NCBI GenBank assembly: GCA_017521065.1
Contig: JAFXEA010000485.1
Span: 1-6,745, forward strand
DNA from: Kiritimatiellia bacterium
GTDB lineage: Bacteria > Verrucomicrobiota > Kiritimatiellia > RFP12 > UBA1067
DNA: 6,745 bases
Direction: 5' to 3'
The translations under genes and the position numbers were made by a program. Under the pieces are notes generated by a model. It saw only the letters and a program-made list of their open reading frames with translations, did not search any database and was not told where the DNA came from. Within the stretch, counting starts at the first letter, position 1, and every line of letters begins with the position of its first letter. Positions 4,931 to 6,745 of the stretch are shown here, piece by piece.

Positions 4931-6745
4931 AAAATGATTGCATCGCATTTGGTTGCGCGATATTGCTCACGCTTGTGGCAATGGTGTCCGTGGCGGAGAC
5001 CGGGGAGACCAAGTTCATGGGGAATGGCAGCTGGCACGACTCCAACCTCTGGAGCAGCGGTGTGCCCAACGATTCGATGAAGGCCATTGTGTATGGAACG
5101 GCCACCGTCGATGAAAATGCCGTCGGCGCCCCAATCGTCTTGCGGAACGGCGCCAATGTGAACGTCAACGGCGCGGCGTTTTCCTCACAGTCCGACATCT
5201 ATTACGGCAACGGAGCGGGAGATGTGGTCGCGTTTACGGCGACGGATGCGAACGTGTCGGCCCCAAACCACTATTTCAACAACAACGCCGGGGGGCGCAC
5301 CGTCTATGCGCAGCATGGCGGTACGTTCTGGTCGGGAACTCTTACCGAGTTCTACGCAAAGAGCGCCACCACGGCGGCATTTGAAAACGTCACCGCAACC
5401 TTTGCCGGCAACCGGCTCGTAGTCGGGCGCGGCTCCGCACCGTCGCTGTTGTCATTCACCGATTGCGTCTTCACAAACTCCGCAGAGGTGCTGATGGGCG
5501 TGTGGGGCGACTCGCCCGGGATACTGGAGTTTCATGGTGGCAGCGCGTATCTTGGAAACCTGTGGAACGTCGGCTACGGCAATAACGAGGCCGAAGAACC
5601 TGCGGAGGTCCGTTTTGAAAATATGACCGTCGACCAGGCATGCCAGGTAAACGTCGGCGTGGCGCAGCGGCTGAGTGCGTCCGATCCGTTCCGCAGGTCG
5701 TACGGACGCATCGTGGCCGTGGACTCCGTCTGGACCAATCCCTCCGTGTCGAGCAAGACTGTCATCGGCGGCGGGGCGAACACAGGATCTTTCGGTCAGC
5801 TGATACTCTCGAATTGCGTGTTCACGTCGGGTTCGTCGATAGTCCTTGGTCAGGATGCCGGCACTTCCGGTCGCGTTGACGTGGTGGGAGGCACTTTCAA
5901 CTGTGCGCCTATCTCTCTTGGCGCTGCTGTGGACGCCTGCGGGACGTTGGCGCTCCACGGGAGCGGGAGTACCATTACAGCACTGCCTTCGTATGGGCGA
6001 CATCAATTCGCCCATGCCGCGATTGAACTGGTGGGCTTAGCCTACAATTCATCGTCCCAAGTCAGCGTGGGCAAGAACGTAGGCGGCGGTTCTGACACCC
6101 TGCGGCTCATCGGCGGGTCGCTGTCCGTGCCGTCTGATCAGAACATCATCGTCGGTTACAGCAATGCGCGGTCGGACGGGAACTCCGATCTGGCCGTCAT
6201 AGAGGCGTACGGTGCCGCCATCTCCGGCAAGCTGCTGGCGGTCGGGCGCAACACCGGCAGCAACGGCTTGGTCGTGTTCAGGAATGGGAGCTCGTTCACT
6301 TCTACTGGCGGCAGTCTGTCGATCGGGTACGAGGGGACTGCAACCGGAGTGTTTACCAACCTCGGCTCGACGGTTTCCTGCGTTAACATCCACCTGCCCA
6401 ACGGATCTGGCAGCACCGCAAAATACGTGGACGGCGACGGTGCGGAGACCACGCTCTCCGCAGATTTCCGCGCCGGACATGCGGCTGGCACGTACGCGGC
6501 GGAAATCGGCGGCAAGATTACGGCGAACCGCTTTTTTGTGGGCATGAAGGCCGGATCATCGGGGACGGTGACCGTGGTGGACGGCGGTTATGTTGACACG
6601 CCGCAGCTGTACGTGGGCTGGCGGGGTCTTGAAATGGACGCGGCGTTTGTGCTGAAGGGAGGCACGGTGTATGCGCCGAGAATTCAGGCGTATAATTCGT
6701 CCGGCAGCGTGTCCGGCAAAGTGTATTTCGACGGTGGCACGTTCA
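4927..6745 (+). CDS. Large secreted beta-helix-like repeat protein, N-terminal part (partial)
   Basis: The frame starts at the ATG overlapping the preceding TGA and stays open for 606 codons to the right edge. The ribosome-binding site is AAGGAAAG (4913-4920). Residues 1-23 are a clear Sec signal peptide (hydrophobic core about 5-22, cleavage after SVA). The mature protein opens with FMGNGSWHDSNLWSSGVPND (30-49), the motif that begins many PVC autotransporter-like and PEP-CTERM-type surface proteins. After that it is low-complexity, rich in Gly, Ser, Asn, Thr and Val, with recurring strand-turn units of the type VG..(N/T)GS.G.(V/L) followed by a short strand and GG. This predicts a parallel beta-helix. 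No enzyme motif is visible. The C-terminus, which would show an autotransporter barrel or a PEP-CTERM or other sorting signal, lies outside. Co-translation with sugar-degrading genes suggests a surface role linked to the same substrate, but adhesin or structural roles fit equally well. Confidence 0.85.
   Translation, partial: MKNDCIAFGCAILLTLVAMVSVAETGETKFMGNGSWHDSNLWSSGVPNDSMKAIVYGTATVDENAVGAPIVLRNGANVNVNGAAFSSQSDIYYGNGAGDVVAFTATDANVSAPNHYFNNNAGGRTVYAQHGGTFWSGTLTEFYAKSATTAAFENVTATFAGNRLVVGRGSAPSLLSFTDCVFTNSAEVLMGVWGDSPGILEFHGGSAYLGNLWNVGYGNNEAEEPAEVRFENMTVDQACQVNVGVAQRLSASDPFRRSYGRIVAVDSVWTNPSVSSKTVIGGGANTGSFGQLILSNCVFTSGSSIVLGQDAGTSGRVDVVGGTFNCAPISLGAAVDACGTLALHGSGSTITALPSYGRHQFAHAAIELVGLAYNSSSQVSVGKNVGGGSDTLRLIGGSLSVPSDQNIIVGYSNARSDGNSDLAVIEAYGAAISGKLLAVGRNTGSNGLVVFRNGSSFTSTGGSLSIGYEGTATGVFTNLGSTVSCVNIHLPNGSGSTAKYVDGDGAETTLSADFRAGHAAGTYAAEIGGKITANRFFVGMKAGSSGTVTVVDGGYVDTPQLYVGWRGLEMDAAFVLKGGTVYAPRIQAYNSSGSVSGKVYFDGGTF
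5416..6745 (+). repeat. Imperfect protein-level repeats of a predicted beta-helix
   Basis: Within the secreted protein, a degenerate unit of roughly 25-30 residues recurs, anchored by a hydrophobic-Gly pair and a Gly-rich turn. Examples are VVGRGSAP (165-172), VIGGGANTGSFG (279-290), IVLGQDAGTSG (305-315), LAVGRNTGSNG (437-447), LSIGYEGTATG (464-474), FFVGMKAGSSG (536-546) and LYVGWRG (561-567). A second shared segment, CVFT, occurs at 180-183 and 297-300. The repeats are visible in protein, not as DNA repeats, so they are old and diverged. The unit boundaries given here are approximate. Confidence 0.6.

Noticed and set aside
5452..6015. Minus- and plus-strand alternative frames (also 6049-6547) within the right-hand region
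   Set aside because: The 4927 frame is continuous through here with a signal peptide and coherent repeats. The alternatives are Arg/Pro-rich shadows.

Overview
The window looks like a sugar- or glycan-use locus from a PVC-group bacterium, most likely Kiritimatiellae/Kiritimatiellota or a related Lentisphaerae/Verrucomicrobia lineage. This is an inference from gene content: a XylR-type regulator, a Gfo/Idh oxidoreductase with a Tat-like leader, a tandem DUF1080 (3-keto-disaccharide hydrolase family) protein, and a large secreted repeat protein with a GSW..SNLW..GVP opening. Together these are typical of such genomes. No marker gene is present, so the taxonomic call is tentative. No RNA gene, insertion sequence or CRISPR array was seen.

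Layout. Positions 1-375 (minus strand) hold the N-terminal 125 codons of a XylR-type regulator running off the left edge. Positions 376-516 are an AT-rich divergent control region. On the minus side it has an extended -10 (TGATATAAT) placed so close to the regulator ATG that its mRNA may be leaderless. On the plus side it has an 18-bp direct repeat with 15/18 matches and a 24-bp period. The proximal copy of that repeat overlaps the -35 of a promoter TTGAAG-18 bp-TATCAT, the layout expected for an AraC/XylR-type activator. Four plus-strand genes follow in tight succession: an AGE-family sugar 2-epimerase (517-1716), a Gfo/Idh/MocA oxidoreductase (1762-3147), a two-domain DUF1080 protein (3152-4930) and the first 606 codons of a secreted beta-helix-like repeat protein (4927 to the right edge). 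Spacings are 45 nt, 4 nt and an ATGA overlap, so they probably form one operon.

How they may work together. Gfo/Idh enzymes paired with DUF1080 proteins are known from the oxidative route of glycoside breakdown: the sugar C3 hydroxyl is oxidised to a ketone, which allows glycosidic bond cleavage without a classical glycoside hydrolase. Here the oxidoreductase and the DUF1080 protein carry export signals, while the epimerase lacks one and would act on the released sugar in the cytoplasm. The divergent regulator would sense a sugar and switch on the operon. The terminal repeat protein is probably at the cell surface; its role, perhaps substrate binding or adhesion, cannot be read from the sequence. 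All four plus-strand genes have convincing ribosome-binding sites and no frameshifts or internal stops.
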